Assembly (NCBI GenBank): GCA_027325115.1 | Contig: DAHWFG010000577.1 | Span: forward strand, 1 to 7,759 | Direction: 5' to 3' | Origin: JAKBCQ01 sp021807585 | GTDB lineage: Bacteria; Planctomycetota; Planctomycetia; Isosphaerales; Isosphaeraceae | DNA: 7,759 nt | Part shown: piece by piece, positions 6,348 to 7,759 of the stretch | Numbering within the stretch: position 1 is the stretch's first letter | Layout of the letters: every line of letters starts with the position of its first letter | Program-made: the position numbers and the translations under genes | The notes under the pieces: model-generated | What the model saw: the letters and a program-made list of their open reading frames with translations, nothing else | What the model was told of the DNA's origin: nothing | Database searches by the model: none

Positions 6348-6365
6348 TATATTACAATGTATTGT
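6348..6365 (+). promoter_or_regulatory. AT-rich promoter-like element with short palindrome
   Basis: TATATTACAAT (6348-6358) is identical to the 11-mer at 4029-4039 in the promoter block of the cytochrome operon. It overlaps the inverted repeat ACAATGTATTGT (6354-6365). A TTGACG lies at 6335-6340, but only 12 nt from TACAAT, too close for a standard -35. What it would transcribe is unclear; the nearest plus-strand candidate is the small ORF at 6530. Confidence 0.3.
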
Positions 6366-6529
6366 TCCGTTTTGATCCGTCATGCGCGACAATCGGCGTT
6401 TCGACGATCCCGGAGTTCAATAATCATTTTCATAAAAGGGAGTGAGCGGAGCGTATCGTATCTCGAAGGATCGGCCGTCCGATTTTTATCAGGATACACA
6501 TAGGATTCATTAATAGGGAAATCTTTCTT

Positions 6530-6709
6530 GTGACCGCGGCGATTTTGAGTTTCGCGGTCGTTGTTCTGAGCGTATATCCCGGCGTTTTGCTCGACTTATT
6601 CCTGATCGCGATTCTCACTTCATTCCTCTGGATTACCGAACTCGTTATCGCACGAATTTTTCTTCATGATGCGGATAAGTTCCGCCAAATGCGGTTTACC
6701 CCTCCATAA
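6530..6709 (+). CDS. Candidate small membrane protein (59 aa), uncertain
   Basis: GTG 6530 to TAA 6707-6709, with AGGGA (6515-6519) 10 nt upstream. The product is strongly hydrophobic over residues 1-45 (AILSFAVVVLSVYPGVLL, then LDLFLIAILTSFLWITELVI), enough for one or two membrane helices, and ends in a charged, Pro-tipped tail HDADKFRQMRFTPP. No homology recognised. About half of its third codon positions are G or C, lower than in the sure genes. It overlaps the minus-strand candidate ending at 6620, and at most one of the two is likely real. Confidence 0.3.
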   Translation: MTAAILSFAVVVLSVYPGVLLDLFLIAILTSFLWITELVIARIFLHDADKFRQMRFTPP

Positions 6710-6796
6710 ATGGGCTTCGCGATCCCAAACGCGCTCTCCCTCGTGATCGATCACACAAATCCGCAACGGCTCGCACATCCGCCCCGGTCTTCGCAT
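6620..6796 (-). CDS. Candidate small soluble protein or gene remnant (58 aa), uncertain
   Basis: Minus strand, ATG 6794-6796 to TGA 6620-6622. The product has a plausible alpha/beta pattern: PLRICVIDHEGERVWDRE, then WRGKPHLAELIRIMKK. The VIDxxGxxVW strand-turn-strand followed by WRGxP and a helix recalls the C-terminal part of thioredoxin-like proteins, and less clearly the start of IS110-type transposases; both are pattern impressions only. The ribosome site is poor: GGAGGG lies 15 nt before the ATG. It overlaps the candidate at 6530-6709 on the other strand. It could be a decayed fragment. Confidence 0.25.
   Translation of the reverse strand: MRRPGRMCEPLRICVIDHEGERVWDREAHLWRGKPHLAELIRIMKKNSCDNEFGNPEE
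6743..6754. repeat. Perfect 12-bp palindrome
   Basis: GTGATCGATCAC is its own reverse complement. It resembles a CRP/FNR-type TGTGA...TCACA site but has a 4-nt rather than 6-nt centre. It lies about 200 bp upstream of the tRNA-binding protein gene and inside the minus-strand candidate ORF, so a regulatory role is only possible. Confidence 0.3.
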
Positions 6797-6951
6797 GACG
6801 AATGAAACTCACCCTCCGAAATCGATCGACCTCGTAAACACACGCACACTCAAGGCGTTGACGAACGCCGCGCCGATCCGCTACGATCTCCCAATCGCGT
6901 CGATTCAGTTATCGACGCGGCGAAATTCCTCAAATTCAGGGGTTCGTATTT

Positions 6952-7284
6952 ATGTCGGAGACGATCGGTTACGACGATTTCGCCAAGCTCGATTTGCGGG
7001 TCGCGCGGGTGATCGAGGCTCGCCCGCATCCCAACGCCGATAAGTTGATGTTGCTACAGGTCGATCTCGGCGACGTTCAAAAACAGATCGTCGCGGGGAT
7101 CCGCGCGCATTACACCCCGGAAGATCTTACGGGAAAGCTCATCGTCGTCGTCAACAACCTCGCCCCCGCGATGCTTCGCGGTGAAACCTCGAACGGAATG
7201 CTCCTCGCGGCGACTTCGAACGAAAAGGTGATCCTCCTGACGGTCGCCGATCCCGAATGCCTTGCTGGATCGAAAATTAAATAA
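6952..7284 (+). CDS. metG: Methionyl-tRNA synthetase beta subunit / Trbp111-type tRNA-binding protein
   Basis: Protein of 110 residues, the usual size of the free-standing domain. ATG 6952 has AGGGG (6938-6942) 9 nt upstream. The OB-fold signature is complete: DFAKLDLRVARVIEARPHPN (9-28) with ADKLMLLQVDLG (29-40), then QIVAGIRAHYTPEDLTGK (45-62), VVVNNLAP (65-72) and LRGETSNGMLLAA (75-87). In many bacteria this domain is the C-terminal part of methionyl-tRNA synthetase and drives dimerisation and tRNA binding; here it is a separate gene, expected to act in trans on tRNA, probably as a dimer. The symbol refers to the beta-subunit use of metG; the catalytic subunit is not in this window. The esterase gene follows 75 bp later on the same strand, possibly independent. 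Confidence 0.92.
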   Translation: MSETIGYDDFAKLDLRVARVIEARPHPNADKLMLLQVDLGDVQKQIVAGIRAHYTPEDLTGKLIVVVNNLAPAMLRGETSNGMLLAATSNEKVILLTVADPECLAGSKIK

Positions 7285-7359
7285 GCGTCGCGATCGCACG
7301 CCCCCCTCGCTTCGAACGTGATCCTCACCGAACCCGCTTTCCTTGAAAGGTCGCTCCCG

Positions 7360-7759
7360 ATGGCGTTTGCGACGATTCAATATTTCAGTCGATCGTTACG
7401 TAAAGCGTCTTCGATGAATGTCGTCTTCCCCGACGATCCCGAAACGCCGCGGCCGTACCGCGCGTTTTATCTGCTTCACGGGCTTTCCGACGATCACTCG
7501 ATCTGGATGCGCAGGACGAGCATTGAGCGGTATGTCTCGGGACTTCCGCTCGTCGTCGTGATGCCCGACGGCGGCCGGGGGTTTTACACGAACGCGGCCG
7601 AGGGTTTCGCATATGAAGACGATCTCATCCACGATGTCGTCGGGCTGATCGACCGGACGTTTCCGGTCAAGGCCGAGAAATCGGGCCGCGCGATCGGCGG
7701 GCTCTCGATGGGAGGATACGGCGCGATCAAGGTGGCTCTTAAACATCCCAATCTGTTTG
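7360..7759 (+). CDS. Esterase D / S-formylglutathione hydrolase-type alpha/beta hydrolase, partial (3' end missing)
   Basis: ATG 7360 with GAAAGG (7345-7350) 9 nt upstream; 133 codons are open to the right edge, about half of a typical 250-280 residue member. Visible hallmarks of the putative esterase family (PF00756): a beta-strand leading to YLLHGLSDD (37-45), with His40-Gly41 near the oxyanion hole; VVVMPDGGRGFYTN (65-78); and the nucleophile elbow GLSMGGYGA with Ser116. The Asp and His of the triad lie beyond the edge. No signal peptide, so probably cytosolic. Relatives include FrmB/esterase D, which hydrolyse S-formylglutathione, and tributyrin esterases for short-chain esters; the sequence here cannot separate these. 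It lies 75 bp after the tRNA-binding gene, with no obvious shared role. Confidence 0.9.
   Translation, partial: MAFATIQYFSRSLRKASSMNVVFPDDPETPRPYRAFYLLHGLSDDHSIWMRRTSIERYVSGLPLVVVMPDGGRGFYTNAAEGFAYEDDLIHDVVGLIDRTFPVKAEKSGRAIGGLSMGGYGAIKVALKHPNLF

Larger units (their letters stand above)
6288..6951. other. Intergenic region, 664 bp, no secure gene
   Basis: Holds the weak hairpin at 6309-6324, the AT-rich element at 6348-6365, the two mutually antisense candidate ORFs (6530-6709 and 6620-6796) and the palindrome at 6743-6754. The stretch from about 6340 to 6700 is visibly richer in A and T than the flanking genes, which fits a regulatory zone, a recently acquired insert or a decaying gene. From 6800 to 6937 I see nothing definite; AGGGG at 6938-6942 serves the next gene. 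Confidence 0.5.

Noticed and set aside
6795..7043. 82-codon plus-strand frame entering the tRNA-binding gene
   Set aside because: It overlaps the start of the MetRS-beta-like gene in another frame and its product is unrecognisable.

Overview
The window looks like chromosomal DNA from a GC-rich bacterium, most likely a planctomycete (Planctomycetota). The pointers are a Cys/Tyr/Gly/Ser-rich exported protein with a Pro/Ala/Thr tail, an HTTM membrane domain fused to a DCC-family (DUF393) thiol-redox domain, a lipoprotein joining a metallophosphatase-like domain to a c554-type tetraheme cytochrome, and long gaps between short transcription units. There is no rRNA or marker gene, so this placement is inferred from gene content only. 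I saw no CRISPR array, tRNA, rRNA, intact insertion sequence or prophage gene.

Left part (1-1405). A minus-strand gene runs off the left edge and starts at 799 behind a clear GGAGGT. It encodes an exported, cysteine-rich, repetitive protein. A gap of about 600 bp follows, holding a possible minus-strand promoter, a 10-bp direct repeat and a 21-bp-period repeat.

Centre left (1406-3893). Three plus-strand genes are translationally coupled by overlaps of 16 and 4 bases: a single-span membrane protein, the HTTM-DCC fusion, and a small unrecognised protein with a CxxC. All three carry closely spaced cysteine pairs, which suggests, but does not prove, a shared membrane redox or protein-modification role. 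A long hairpin follows the last gene, then an AT-rich promoter-like block with a perfect inverted repeat.

Centre right (4277-6287). A metallophosphatase/tetraheme cytochrome c lipoprotein is followed after 28 bp by a small DUF962/Mpo1-like membrane protein, probably in one transcript.

Right part (6288-7759). A 660-bp, locally AT-rich gap has no secure gene but holds two mutually antisense candidate small ORFs and two short palindromes. It is followed by a free-standing methionyl-tRNA synthetase beta / Trbp111-type tRNA-binding protein and an esterase D-type alpha/beta hydrolase that is cut by the right edge.

The most unusual items are the coupled Cys-pair/HTTM-DCC trio, the cysteine-rich repetitive protein, the phosphatase-cytochrome fusion, the matching AT-rich 11-mers at 4029 and 6348, and a strong excess of the palindrome CGATCG. 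Nothing here is clearly a new defence or mobile system.
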